From: CBHTSZ01 sp966095765
Lineage (GTDB): Bacteria > Patescibacteriota > Saccharimonadia > Saccharimonadales > Saccharimonadaceae
Length of the DNA stretch: 64,000 bases
Direction of reading: 5' to 3'
NCBI GenBank assembly: GCA_966095765.1
Contig: CBHTSZ010000003.1
Coordinates: forward strand, 62,001 to 126,000
Shown here in pieces: positions 35,426-44,751 of the stretch; the first letter of the stretch is position 1; each line of letters starts with the position of its first letter. The position numbers and the translations under genes were made by a program. The notes under the pieces were generated by a model that saw only the letters and a program-made list of their open reading frames with translations, had not been told where the DNA came from and did no database searches.

Positions 35426-37912
35426 TTAGATTCGAGCAGCCTGCAGCTCATTTGCTGCACGCTCAGCCACCGCGTCAAGTACTTCGCCAACTTGTTTGTC
35501 TGTCAGCGTCCCTGTCTCGCTCGCTACTTCGATGTGGAAGGTAAGCGTTTTTGTTGGATCACCTTCAGGCTGATAGATGGCCTGCGGCTCAACAAGTACA
35601 TAGCCCGTACTGACGTCGGCTGCGCGGACAGTATCTTCGACAAGCTTAAAGAGGTCTGCAAAATGTACGTCTGTGGACACTTTCAGCGAGATGTCTTGAG
35701 AAACCTTCGGGAAACGCGGCAGTGGCTTGTACGGAATGCCTCGCTTCACACCGAGAAGACTCGCGATATCGAGGGTTGCGGCGGCTGTGTATTCTGGCAA
35801 CTTAAAGCCCTTGCGTACCGTGGCGTTCAGTTCACCGACAACACCTAAAGTAGCCCCGTCGGTAGTTTTTATAAACGCTGATCGCTCGTGGTCATATGGT
35901 GCCATGCCTGCAAAAGGAATGGCGTTAGGAATCGGCTCAAATATAACCCCGAGACCAAGATCGTGGAGCAACGCCTCAACCATACGTCGTGCGTGATAAT
36001 AGGCCGCGCCCTCACGTGGCTTCTGGCTCGTATAGACAAGTTCAAGCAGATCAGTTTCTGTCGGAAGACCGTCTTCGCCCATGTTCTGCTTGTGGTGACC
36101 TTTGCCTAGCTCAAAGAGGGTAAATTCACCAAAACCAGCCTTTATGCTTGCGCGGATTTTATCGAGCAAGCTTGGCAAAACACTGAGACGGTAGTACTGC
36201 AGGTCTGGACTGAGTGCATTTCCCAGCCTAAAGGCTTCATCAGGGTTTTGGTTGGCGCGCTTTAGGATATTTTCATGAACAAACGTGTAGGTGAGCACTT
36301 CGTTCGCACCAGATTTTGCAAGGCTCTCGCGGATGTTTTGCTTGAGCACACGCTTTTCGTTTCGAGGAGCTGGTTTCGTTGACCGTCCCGGCAGGATTCG
36401 TGGCAGTTTGTCGAAACCATAGAGCCGACCAACCTCTTCAACGATGTCCTCGGGCAGCTCAATATCAGTTCGCCAAAATGGTGCTGTATAGCGGATTTCA
36501 TCAGACTCATCTTCGACGACAAACTCAACATTCCGCAGCAAGTCACCGATCTCTTTTGAGGTGAGATCCAGGCCGAGCCGAGCGTTAATAAAAGCGCGAT
36601 CGATAGCCTGGGTCGCATGACCGTCAGACCGGAGCGATGCCGTATCGAATACTTCACTTGCCTGCTCGCCAGGAGATACTTCGAGCACAGACTGGAGCAG
36701 CAAATTCAAGACGTGATCGTTCTGAAGCGGTGACTGGCCTTTGTTGAACCGAGTGAGCGCGTCAGTAAAGAGACCATGGCGCATGCTGCTTTTTCGTACC
36801 GCATACATGTCGAATGTCGCAACTTCGAGAACGATATTTTTAGTCTCACTGCTTACTTCGCTGTCACCCCCGCCCATGATGCCGGCAAGTCCAACCGGAC
36901 CTTCGCCGTCAGCAATGACGATGTCTGCACCGTTAAGCTGATAGGTTTTGTCATTGAGCAGCTTTACGGTCTCACCCTCATGTGCCATACGAGCAACAAG
37001 TTTGTGGCCACGCAGCTTGTCGTAATCGTAGGCATGGGTAGGCTGGGCAGTCAGCAACATGACGTAGTTCGTGACGTCGACGATATTGTTGATCGGCTTA
37101 CCACCGAGACGCACGAGTTCACATTGGAGCCAGAGCGGAGATGGCTTTACCTCAACACCCTTAACCGCAACCGCCATAAATCTCGGCACAACCTCTGAGG
37201 CATCGTTTTCTATAGCCAGCTCAAGCCCCTCGCCCCCGTTAAATGTTGGCAATGCCTTATACCAATCAGGCGAGGTGAACGCGTTATGTTGAATCCCTGC
37301 AATCTCGCGCGCAACACCGAGCTGACCAAAGAGATCAGGGCGGTGCGTAAACATCTTGTTTTCGATATCAATGATCGTGTCATCGAGTCCATACGCTTTC
37401 GCAAAGCTAGTGCCCGGCTTGATCTCAACGTTACTCGGCTTCCATTCGTTCGAATCGACTTCGAGAATACCTTCATGGCTGTCACCGATCGCAAGTTCTT
37501 TGGCGCTCGCAAGCATACCGTTGCTCACGACACCGCGAAGCTCACGAGCATCGAGGATGAATGGCTCTTTGTCATCAAAACTAGAAGGTACGGCAGCTCG
37601 TGGCGGAAGCCATACTGCGAACATGTCTGCATGCACATTTGGCGCCCCGCAAACAACTTGGACAAACCCGTTCTCATCGCGATCGACATCCGGGACAACA
37701 CCACCGTCATCAACCTTGCAAACATGAAGACGATCGGCATTTGGATGGTCATCGCACTGTACGACACGTACGATGACTGCGCCTTCGTAGCGTTTGCCGA
37801 GATCGGTAACTTCCTCGACACCACCGAGCTGGCGGTTGATCTTTTGGACGAGCTCTTCAACCGGCAGGTCAACACTCGTGTACTGTTTGATGGTATTAAG
37901 ACTGACTTTCAT
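35426..37912 (-). CDS. pheT: phenylalanyl-tRNA synthetase beta subunit
   Basis: 828 residues from the ATG at 37912, which gives the family start MKVSLNTIKQYTSVDLP; upstream codons overlap pheS. Domains: N-terminal region, tRNA-binding EMAP-like domain (RVVQCDDHPNADRLHVCKV, FAVWLPP), B3/B4 editing, B5, catalytic-like core and a C-terminal anticodon-binding FDX-ACB domain (PRFPKVSQDISLKV near 735). Starts 2 nt after the pheS stop. Confidence 0.97.
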   Translation of the reverse strand: MKVSLNTIKQYTSVDLPVEELVQKINRQLGGVEEVTDLGKRYEGAVIVRVVQCDDHPNADRLHVCKVDDGGVVPDVDRDENGFVQVVCGAPNVHADMFAVWLPPRAAVPSSFDDKEPFILDARELRGVVSNGMLASAKELAIGDSHEGILEVDSNEWKPSNVEIKPGTSFAKAYGLDDTIIDIENKMFTHRPDLFGQLGVAREIAGIQHNAFTSPDWYKALPTFNGGEGLELAIENDASEVVPRFMAVAVKGVEVKPSPLWLQCELVRLGGKPINNIVDVTNYVMLLTAQPTHAYDYDKLRGHKLVARMAHEGETVKLLNDKTYQLNGADIVIADGEGPVGLAGIMGGGDSEVSSETKNIVLEVATFDMYAVRKSSMRHGLFTDALTRFNKGQSPLQNDHVLNLLLQSVLEVSPGEQASEVFDTASLRSDGHATQAIDRAFINARLGLDLTSKEIGDLLRNVEFVVEDESDEIRYTAPFWRTDIELPEDIVEEVGRLYGFDKLPRILPGRSTKPAPRNEKRVLKQNIRESLAKSGANEVLTYTFVHENILKRANQNPDEAFRLGNALSPDLQYYRLSVLPSLLDKIRASIKAGFGEFTLFELGKGHHKQNMGEDGLPTETDLLELVYTSQKPREGAAYYHARRMVEALLHDLGLGVIFEPIPNAIPFAGMAPYDHERSAFIKTTDGATLGVVGELNATVRKGFKLPEYTAAATLDIASLLGVKRGIPYKPLPRFPKVSQDISLKVSTDVHFADLFKLVEDTVRAADVSTGYVLVEPQAIYQPEGDPTKTLTFHIEVASETGTLTDKQVGEVLDAVAERAANELQAARI

Positions 37913-37914
37913 AA

Positions 37915-38955
37915 CTAAAACTGCCTCAAGAAATCTAGTTTTGCTGAATGGAAATGACGGACATCCTCGATGCCGTATTTCATCATGACGAGACGATCGA
38001 CGCCACCACCCCATGCGAAGCCGGTGTAAACGGCCGGATCGATCTCAGCTGCGCGTAGAACGTTCGGATGGATCATGCCGCAACCGAGCAGCTCAATCCA
38101 GCCTTCGTAAGAACAAACGTTACAGCCAGCCTTCTCGCAAAACGGGCAAGAAAGCGCGAACTCAAAGCTCGGCTCGGTAAACGGAAAGTAGAACGGGTTT
38201 ACCCGAACTTCAAGCTGTTTGCCATAGTACTCTTGCAAGAACTCCTGTAGCGTCGCGATGAGCATACCAGCGTGAACGCCTTTGCTGACGTAGATACCCT
38301 CAAACTGATAAAAGGTATGTTCGTGACGAGCATCGAGGTCCTCATTTCGGAACACGCGGTCAGGCACGACGGCAGCAATCGGCTCGCCAGCATCGAGGTT
38401 GGCGCGATATTTGCGAAGAACACGGTTTTGCATCGTGCTGGTATGTGCGGGTGCAATCAGTGGATCACCGTCCTTATCAGTCTCGACGGTCATAAACGTG
38501 TCATAATCATCGCGCGCTGGGTGACCTTTTGGAAAGTTCAGTGTCTCGAACATATGGTACTGATCATCAATCTCGCGCGAATCTTCGATCGCAAATCCCA
38601 TGCGCTCAAAGATGTCAGAGAGCGATTTGATTTCTTGCATGAGCGGGTGGATGGTTCCCTGCTCGCTCGGCAATAACGTTGGCAGTTTTGTATTGGCATC
38701 AAACGGCGCGGTCACGTCGATCGGTGAAAGCTTAGTACTCTCATCGGCCTCGCCCTCTACCCTCGCTTTTAGCTCCTGGGCTAGCGCATTGACCGCCTGG
38801 CCAAACGCCGCACGTTCTTCGGGTTCAATAGTTCGGATAGCGCCATAGAGCTCTTTCAGTTCTGGTGCCTTTAAAATATCGCTCTTTGTCTCGAGCGCGT
38901 CATAGCGACTAAGCAGTAGGGCGCGAATTTTCGCAATATCAGCAAGCTGCGTCAT
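37915..38955 (-). CDS. pheS: phenylalanyl-tRNA synthetase alpha subunit
   Basis: 346 residues. Class II motifs: NFPKGHPARDDYDTF, TSTMQNRVLRK and the motif 2/3 regions FRNEDLDARHEHTFYQFEGIYV (as FRNEDLDARHE and TFYQFEG) and FAWGGGVDRLVMMKYGI. A Cys cluster CPFCEKAGCNVC before GWIELLGCGMIHPNVL is the small zinc-like insert seen in some bacterial PheS. A TATACT box (38967-38972) ends 11 nt before the ATG. Confidence 0.98.
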   Translation of the reverse strand: MTQLADIAKIRALLLSRYDALETKSDILKAPELKELYGAIRTIEPEERAAFGQAVNALAQELKARVEGEADESTKLSPIDVTAPFDANTKLPTLLPSEQGTIHPLMQEIKSLSDIFERMGFAIEDSREIDDQYHMFETLNFPKGHPARDDYDTFMTVETDKDGDPLIAPAHTSTMQNRVLRKYRANLDAGEPIAAVVPDRVFRNEDLDARHEHTFYQFEGIYVSKGVHAGMLIATLQEFLQEYYGKQLEVRVNPFYFPFTEPSFEFALSCPFCEKAGCNVCSYEGWIELLGCGMIHPNVLRAAEIDPAVYTGFAWGGGVDRLVMMKYGIEDVRHFHSAKLDFLRQF

Positions 38956-38988
38956 ATCTATCTAAAAGTATACCTGTTCGAACGGGGT

Positions 38989-39213
38989 TTAGGAAATACG
39001 GATTGCGAAGGCAATCACGGCGATAAACAGGAGCGCGAGCAGCACCATGATCACCATGCCAGCTTTTCGCGTTTCATGATGGTTCTCGAGCATACTTGGC
39101 TCGTGATCTCCAGTGTCTACCGGCGTCGCCTGCCGCAGTCGCTCCTGGAGTTCAGTGGCAACTCTCTTCTGTACTTCCGAGCGCTGTTCGTCTTGACGAA
39201 GAAATAATCCCAT
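38989..39213 (-). CDS. small tail-anchored membrane protein
   Basis: 74 residues: a charged helical N-terminal part (EQRSEVQKRVATELQERLRQ) and a single C-terminal transmembrane helix (about 52-72), ending in a short basic tail. No signal peptide, so a tail-anchored topology is likely. A weak TACCAT box lies 6 nt before the ATG. Not recognised. Confidence 0.6.
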   Translation of the reverse strand: MGLFLRQDEQRSEVQKRVATELQERLRQATPVDTGDHEPSMLENHHETRKAGMVIMVLLALLFIAVIAFAIRIS

Positions 39214-39231
39214 ATATCTATGGTACCAGCT

Positions 39232-40071
39232 TTATTCGCCGTGCTCGTGTTCGTCAACGTGCTCTGATGTACCGTGGTCCGAGTGGACCTGTTCATGCTC
39301 GATAAAGCTATGAATAAACGTCGTCGTGAGGCCGACAAAGATGATACCGAAAAGCAAGATCATAGTTTGGTAATTTGCAACTCGAGGACTCGGCTCCTCG
39401 TGAATCGTTGGCACGAGGTCACTCGCCGCAATGTAAAGGAACATACCAGCAGCAATCGCCAGCAACACCGGCTCAAGTGCAGCAAGAGATGATCCGAGAC
39501 CAAAGATGAGTACCGCAGCCACTACCGTCGCGAGCGCTGAAGCGATGTTGACCAGCAGAACATTGCGCCTCCGCATGCCAAGCGCCAGCAGGACACCGAA
39601 GTCGCCAACCTCTTGCGGTATCTCATGCGCCGCAATCGCGATTGTGGTGATAATTCCCACCGTCGGATCTGCGAGAAAGGCCGCACCGATGACCATACCG
39701 TCGATGGCGTTATGGAGCGTATCGCCGATAACGATCAATGAACGTGTGGAGCGCTGACGTTTCGTATGAACGTCTGAAGCTCCGTGATCATGGTGGTGGT
39801 GGAACCATCCGAGAAATCGTTCTAGTACAAAAAACAGCACGAAGCCGCTCAGGACAAGCGACATGATAGCCGGGAGCGAGCTGCCGTGCTCAACTGCCTC
39901 GGGCAAGAGATCCAAGAAGGCCGCCGCTAGCAACGCGCCTGCAGCAAAGGGCACCGCGATCCGTTGCACACGCTTTGTCGAGATACGCTTTGCGAGGAGT
40001 AATACGCCTCCTATGAGAGAGAAAACACTCCCTACTAAACTAGCTCCAATAAGTACTAACCATTCATTCAT
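39232..40071 (-). CDS. ZIP-family divalent metal transporter
   Basis: 279 residues, eight predicted helices. A His-rich loop (GWFHHHHDHGASDVH) precedes the helix with DTLHNAIDGMVIG, and the next helix has HEIPQEVGDFG, the ZIP metal site. The C-terminus is also His/Glu-rich (HEQVHSDHGTSEHVDEHEHGE is 20-odd residues; key residues are six His between 259 and 278). Imports zinc or related metals (family knowledge). Divergent from the aquaporin-like gene. Confidence 0.92.
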   Translation of the reverse strand: MNEWLVLIGASLVGSVFSLIGGVLLLAKRISTKRVQRIAVPFAAGALLAAAFLDLLPEAVEHGSSLPAIMSLVLSGFVLFFVLERFLGWFHHHHDHGASDVHTKRQRSTRSLIVIGDTLHNAIDGMVIGAAFLADPTVGIITTIAIAAHEIPQEVGDFGVLLALGMRRRNVLLVNIASALATVVAAVLIFGLGSSLAALEPVLLAIAAGMFLYIAASDLVPTIHEEPSPRVANYQTMILLFGIIFVGLTTTFIHSFIEHEQVHSDHGTSEHVDEHEHGE

Positions 40072-40164
40072 TTTCAGCCTCTTCTCATGATGTTTGCAAA
40101 GTTTCTAAGTTTATTCTGTTCATGCTATACTTCGCATTATACCTAACTTTTCAGGAGGATAGCC

Positions 40165-41055
40165 ATGGCCCAGAAAGCCAAATCGTCTACAAAACCAAAA
40201 AAGGCGACAACCACTGCCGCCAAAAAAGTCACGACGAGTCGCGTCGTGAGCAGCACAAAAGTAACCCGTCCTGCGGTTAGCCGTTTCGCAGCCATCACGC
40301 CACAAGCGCTCGTCGCAGAAGCAGTTGGTACGTTCGGTCTCGCACTTGCAGCACTCACCGCACCAGCTGACCAACCACTACTTGTTGGTCTTGCGCTTGC
40401 CGTCCTGCTCGTCGGTATGATCAAGGTTTCTGGCGGTAACTTCAACCCTGCCGTTACCTTCGGTCTCTGGGCAATGAACAAGCTTGAGCTCGTCAAAGTA
40501 CCTTTCTACTGGCTCGCACAGCTTATCGGTGCTCTTGGTGCCTTCATGGTACTCGGTGCCTACAACGGCAACGGCTCAAACCTCGACATGGGCAACTTTG
40601 CAGCTTGGGACTGGCGTGTCTTCTGGGTTGAGTTGATCGGTTCAGCACTCTTCCTCTTCGGACTCGTTGCAACTCTTAAGAACGCTTCATCTGTTGTCGC
40701 TCGTGCAGCAGGCATCGGCCTCTCTCTTGCTGTTGGTCTCGTGATTGCTGGTGGTCTGCTGACCGCAAACGCAACTCGCGAACAAACGAGTGTCCAAGGC
40801 GGTGAATCACAAACTGTTACCCGTACATTTGCTTCACAGGGTGCTGCTCTTAACCCAGCTATCGCTCTCGCGCAAACTGAACGCGACGTTGACGCAATCA
40901 ACAAGAGCATCAGCGGTGAAACCTCAACAAGTGCACAGAAGACCCCAAGCCACTTCACACTTCCTGTGATCCTTGGTTCACTTCTCGGTGCCGCTCTCGG
41001 TGCAAACCTCTACCTGCTGCTTACGGGTCTCAGCTGGAAAGCAAAAGAACTCTAA
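40165..41055 (+). CDS. aquaporin/glycerol facilitator (MIP) family protein with basic N-terminal extension
   Basis: 296 residues. An N-terminal extension of about 45 residues rich in Lys, Thr and Ala precedes the first helix. Two half-helix motifs are present: GGNFNPAVTFG (Asn94-Pro-Ala) and AALNPAIALAQ (Asn230-Pro-Ala). The Arg that normally follows the second NPA and forms the selectivity filter is Ile here, and an extracytoplasmic-looking loop (about 202-222) is long and polar. Pore selectivity may thus differ from water or glycerol channels. AGGAGG lies 6 nt before the ATG, with TATACT about 25 nt further up. A strong terminator follows. Confidence 0.88.
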   Translation: MAQKAKSSTKPKKATTTAAKKVTTSRVVSSTKVTRPAVSRFAAITPQALVAEAVGTFGLALAALTAPADQPLLVGLALAVLLVGMIKVSGGNFNPAVTFGLWAMNKLELVKVPFYWLAQLIGALGAFMVLGAYNGNGSNLDMGNFAAWDWRVFWVELIGSALFLFGLVATLKNASSVVARAAGIGLSLAVGLVIAGGLLTANATREQTSVQGGESQTVTRTFASQGAALNPAIALAQTERDVDAINKSISGETSTSAQKTPSHFTLPVILGSLLGAALGANLYLLLTGLSWKAKEL

Positions 41056-41070
41056 GTTCTCTGATCCAAC

Positions 41071-41100
41071 AAAAAACCTCCGCACTCGCGGAGGTTTTTT
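41071..41100 (+). terminator. terminator between the MIP gene and rmuC (bidirectional)
   Basis: 13-bp perfect stem AAAAAACCTCCGC / GCGGAGGTTTTTT, loop ACTC; serves both convergent genes. Confidence 0.92.
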
Positions 41101-41106
41101 ATATAT

Positions 41107-42189
41107 CTAGTCAAGCTGCGGTTTGTCGACAACGACCGGCTCAATACCCGGACTCACCTCAGCGATACGCACAATATCCTTGTCGATCTTGCCGAGCTCC
41201 TTGTGTGCAGTATTGAAATGATTGACAGTCGTCCCAAGACTTGAGCCAAGCTTTTGCATAAAGGTTTCATACGCCCCGATATGACGCCCAAGCTGACCGA
41301 CACGCACGCGGATATCTTTGGCCTGTTCCTCGATCTGAAGACTCCTAAGTCCCTGGATGACGGTCTGGAGGTAAGCCATGAAGCTCGTTGGGCTCACGAT
41401 AATAACGTGCTTTTCAGCAAATGCATATTCGATCAAGTCACGAGCACTCACCCCGGCCGTACCAATCTTGTTGATGAGCAGGTCATAGTAGACGGCTTCA
41501 GACGGAATGAACATAAACGCAAAATCCATCGTACCTTCGTCAGCCTTGATGTATTTCGCCGTCTCATCGATGCGGTTCTTGAGGTCTATTTTGATCTGCT
41601 TGGAAAGCGCTTCACGCTTCGCTTTGTCAGTTTCTTCGACGAGCCGGTTATAGTTCTCGAGACTAAACTTGCTATCGATCGGGAGCACTTTGTTCTTGTC
41701 GAGGAAAATTACCGCATCGACAATATCGCCATTTTTAAAATGATACTGCAGCGCATAGCGATCGGGCGGCAAGACATTATCCAGTACAGTCTGGAGGAAG
41801 TACTCGCCGAGCACACCGCGCTGCTTTGGATTTTGGAGGATGTTTTGCAGTGAGCGAAGGTCATCGGCAACATCCTTCACCTGCCGGTTTGTTTCGTCTA
41901 GTTTCGTGAGGCGATTGGTCACATCAGCAATCAGCTTTGCGCTTTCGCTCAACTGTTTCGTAAGGGTATCGCGCATCAACGCCTGGTTTTTGTCGAGCTT
42001 ATCCCCCATCGTGGTTTGGAGGTTTTCCCGGAGCATATCAACAGTTCGATTGAGCTCGATCATGTCCTGCTTGATAAGGGCGGAGGTGTCGTTACCTTTT
42101 AAGCTACTGAGTTTTACGTTTAGGAACCAAAGAACCAGTGCGAAGCCGGCGAGCAGCACGACCAGCACAACAATAAGTGTTATATCCAT
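41107..42189 (-). CDS. rmuC: DNA recombination protein RmuC
   Basis: 360 residues: N-terminal transmembrane helix (about 4-26), coiled coil through residue 110 and the RmuC domain with NPKQRGVLGEYFLQTVLDN, PIDSKFSLENY, FMFIPSEAVYYDLL and IIVSPTSFMAYLQTV. The family limits inversions and has an endonuclease-like fold. A TATACT box (42196-42201) ends 6 nt before the ATG. Confidence 0.95.
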   Translation of the reverse strand: MDITLIVVLVVLLAGFALVLWFLNVKLSSLKGNDTSALIKQDMIELNRTVDMLRENLQTTMGDKLDKNQALMRDTLTKQLSESAKLIADVTNRLTKLDETNRQVKDVADDLRSLQNILQNPKQRGVLGEYFLQTVLDNVLPPDRYALQYHFKNGDIVDAVIFLDKNKVLPIDSKFSLENYNRLVEETDKAKREALSKQIKIDLKNRIDETAKYIKADEGTMDFAFMFIPSEAVYYDLLINKIGTAGVSARDLIEYAFAEKHVIIVSPTSFMAYLQTVIQGLRSLQIEEQAKDIRVRVGQLGRHIGAYETFMQKLGSSLGTTVNHFNTAHKELGKIDKDIVRIAEVSPGIEPVVVDKPQLD

Positions 42190-42207
42190 AACTCTAGTAT
42201 ACCGCGG

Positions 42208-42702
42208 CTAGGCATACATAAGCACGACACGCAGCAGAACCGCGAGACCGAGCGAAATGAGGAGCGCGGCGAGGAAGTTCATCATCCGTGCAATCTGACC
42301 AAAAAGCGTTACTGCGAGGCCAAAGAGCACCGCCTGCCACAAGAGTCCGACATACCATGCCATGCCACCGAGCCACGCATGTGCAGACCAGAGACTCACA
42401 AGCACAGCCAGTACCACGAGTAGCGGACGATATACCGCAAATCGCGCGAGCGCAGCAACAGCTGCGGCCATAACTATGATGTGTGCGCTGACCCACGCAA
42501 CCGTTCCACCGTTCCTGCAGACACTAAACGTTTCAGCGCTTCGACAAAAGACTGGATCGATGAAGTAGTGGGCAATCGCAAGATACAGCAGCCATCCGAC
42601 TGCCCCGCTAATTGCACCGATAACAAAGAGTTTTACGAGCGATGCGACATCAAAAGGATATGCATCGTACTTTGGGGCAGAATTTTCACTCACAGCATTC
42701 AT
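42208..42702 (-). CDS. multi-pass membrane protein of unknown function
   Basis: 164 residues from ATG 42702 (upstream frame starts with TTG inside the PAP2 gene). About four transmembrane helices; a pair of Cys residues in the loop PVFCRSAETFSVCRNGG. Not recognised. Downstream of the PAP2 gene on the same strand. Confidence 0.7.
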   Translation of the reverse strand: MNAVSENSAPKYDAYPFDVASLVKLFVIGAISGAVGWLLYLAIAHYFIDPVFCRSAETFSVCRNGGTVAWVSAHIIVMAAAVAALARFAVYRPLLVVLAVLVSLWSAHAWLGGMAWYVGLLWQAVLFGLAVTLFGQIARMMNFLAALLISLGLAVLLRVVLMYA

Positions 42703-42725
42703 AGCTGTATGATGGATCTTTTTGG

Positions 42726-43181
42726 TTACTTTGTCAATTTTTTGTACCAAATCGCACCGATACAGCCCGCAAGGATACCTCCAGCGACATCCAGTGGCGT
42801 ATGGACAAGCGCCACCACTCGTCCGAGACCCATGAGCACGACAACAAGCCCGAGCACGAACGCAAGCTTTCGATTACGAGTCAAGGCGTACACCGCTAGA
42901 ACTGCAACGGTCGCCAGCAGCGCATGGTCGGACGGAAACCCTGGATTATCGATATAAGCCGCACCCGGCTCCACACCTAGCTCTAGAAACGGCCGTGCAA
43001 TCGCCGGTTGATAGAGGAGGCTCATGAGTTTACCTGCAAGCAGTGAGGTCAGGCCCGCCATCACCAGTACCGGAGCCACCTCCCAGAACCGCTTGCGAAT
43101 TGCTAAGAAAATGAGTGGCGCAGACACAGCGAGCAGCGCAAGAAGTGTGCCGTCGGCAATAAACCTAACGAGCAGCTGCAT
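42726..43181 (-). CDS. PAP2-family membrane phosphatase
   Basis: 151 residues from ATG 43181. Motifs of the undecaprenyl-diphosphatase/PAP2 type: IARPFLELG, FPSDHALLA (PSGH variant PSDH) and GRVVALVHTPLDVAGG (SRxxxxxHxxxD variant). It may recycle the lipid carrier of cell-wall synthesis. Its start overlaps the DUF475 gene by 17 nt. The long upstream open frame lies inside that gene and is not used. Confidence 0.87.
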   Translation of the reverse strand: MQLLVRFIADGTLLALLAVSAPLIFLAIRKRFWEVAPVLVMAGLTSLLAGKLMSLLYQPAIARPFLELGVEPGAAYIDNPGFPSDHALLATVAVLAVYALTRNRKLAFVLGLVVVLMGLGRVVALVHTPLDVAGGILAGCIGAIWYKKLTK

Positions 43182-44208
43182 GGGCATCCGCCTTATTCTC
43201 TGCGACTGAGCTGACGATCGAAGCAGCAACGATGAGAATACCGGAAAGACCAGCAACGAGCTCAGGGATGCGGAAGAATAACCCTCCGAGCAGCACAAAT
43301 GACAAAATGACGATCGTGTAGTGTGCACCATGCTCCAAAAAACGGTAGGCACCGAGCACCTTTCGCTTCACCATAAAGAGGGTTAGGGAGCGTACCCACA
43401 GTGCTCCAACGCCGAGACCAATCGCGATCAAGATGACGTCTGACGTGATCGCAAATGCACCCAGTACACCGTCGAAACTAAAGCTAGAGTCCAGCACCAT
43501 CAGATAAAGGAAGGCGGAAAGTCCAGCCATCATTGAGCTCGCGTTTTTAGCCTTTTGCTGCGACAAGGTAAAGAAGTCGTTGAACTTACTGAGCGCCAAC
43601 TGCACAAGGATACCGAGACCACCGGCCACAAGCGTATCCTGTGGATGTGCATTCCATGGCAGTGATGCGATTATCACGAGAATGATCGTGGCAATACCCG
43701 TATAGATCCACCACTGGCCCAGCCGCTGCAACGGTCGCTCGATGATATTGATCCAGTTCACTTTTCGCCCTGGGTCAAAGAAGAACGCAAGGCCTAGCAT
43801 CAACAGGAACATACCACCAAACGACGAGATAAGTGGATGAGCCCGCTCGAGCTCATGGCTGTACTGATCCGGATGGTTAAAGGCGAGATCGATAACGTGG
43901 CCAGCGCCAAGACCTGTCGTAATCATGACAAGTACGATCGGGAACACGAGGCGCATACCGAACACAGCGATAACAAGCCCGACGGTGATAAACATCTGCT
44001 GCCAAAAGCGGCTCATAGTAGCCAAAACGCGCGCGTTGATGATGGCGTTATCAAAGCTAAACGTTACCTCGACGAGCATCAGGACGAATGTCAAAAAAGC
44101 CGCTTGAAGCCCAAAGAAATACCAAACCCCAACCATTGATCCGATCGAGATAAGGGCCGAGATAAAGAAAATTCGAAACGGATGGTCGGGGTGTAGTGTG
44201 GATTGCAT
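43165..44208 (-). CDS. DUF475 (TerC-like) integral membrane protein
   Basis: 347 residues with about nine helices. The paired acidic motifs FSFDNAIINARVL near residue 50 and SSFSFDGVLGAFAIT near 243 are typical of TerC/DUF475 proteins thought to move metal ions (family knowledge). TATAAT (44216-44221) ends 7 nt before the ATG. Operon with the PAP2 gene. Confidence 0.9.
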   Translation of the reverse strand: MQSTLHPDHPFRIFFISALISIGSMVGVWYFFGLQAAFLTFVLMLVEVTFSFDNAIINARVLATMSRFWQQMFITVGLVIAVFGMRLVFPIVLVMITTGLGAGHVIDLAFNHPDQYSHELERAHPLISSFGGMFLLMLGLAFFFDPGRKVNWINIIERPLQRLGQWWIYTGIATIILVIIASLPWNAHPQDTLVAGGLGILVQLALSKFNDFFTLSQQKAKNASSMMAGLSAFLYLMVLDSSFSFDGVLGAFAITSDVILIAIGLGVGALWVRSLTLFMVKRKVLGAYRFLEHGAHYTIVILSFVLLGGLFFRIPELVAGLSGILIVAASIVSSVAENKADAHAAAR

Positions 44209-44216
44209 GCTTAGGA

Positions 44217-44627
44217 TTATACGCTAAAGGCAAGCGGTTTGGGCATAGATGGCGTGAGCCTCGCAAGTCGCTTCTGGACCAACTCTTCGATCTTGCGCTC
44301 ACTCCAACCACGACGACGCAGTTCATCTTTGAGCTTGCCGGTCATCGCTGTATAGAAACTGAGTCGATCCCTAAAGCCATGCTTTTTGACGATTGTGTCG
44401 AGCGATTTCACCTTGAGTTGCTCACGGAGCTCTTCGGGGCTGATGCCGAGGATACTGGCACGAAGCTCATGTTTGCGGTCGTGGTGCTGATAGACGCGCT
44501 CGAGCCGTTTCAACTGCTGCTTGTCGACAGAACCTGACTTTGCGAGCGCGGAAACATTGACGTTTGTGAGGCTTATCATGCCGATAAGCACCAGTGTTGC
44601 AAGCGTATTAGTCGCAATCTTTTTCAT
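44217..44627 (-). CDS. small secreted protein, function unknown
   Basis: 136 residues with a signal peptide (MKKIATNTLATLVLIGMIS, likely cut after VSALA or nearby). The mature part is basic and helical, with two related segments (GISPEELREQLKVKSLDTIVKKHG and the later LKDELRRRGWSERKIEELVQK region), each resembling small SHOCT-like or repeat helices. No family recognised. A purine-rich site AAGGGGG lies about 9 nt before the ATG. Confidence 0.7.
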   Translation of the reverse strand: MKKIATNTLATLVLIGMISLTNVNVSALAKSGSVDKQQLKRLERVYQHHDRKHELRASILGISPEELREQLKVKSLDTIVKKHGFRDRLSFYTAMTGKLKDELRRRGWSERKIEELVQKRLARLTPSMPKPLAFSV

Positions 44628-44751
44628 AGTACTATCCCCCTTGTTTTACGTTATTTTGTATTCCGGGATGGTGGTACTAACCAGTATAAACCCATAAATC
44701 TCGTGAAAAGAAAGTGCTTTTGGCAACAGGCATAAGCGGTATGATAGAGGT

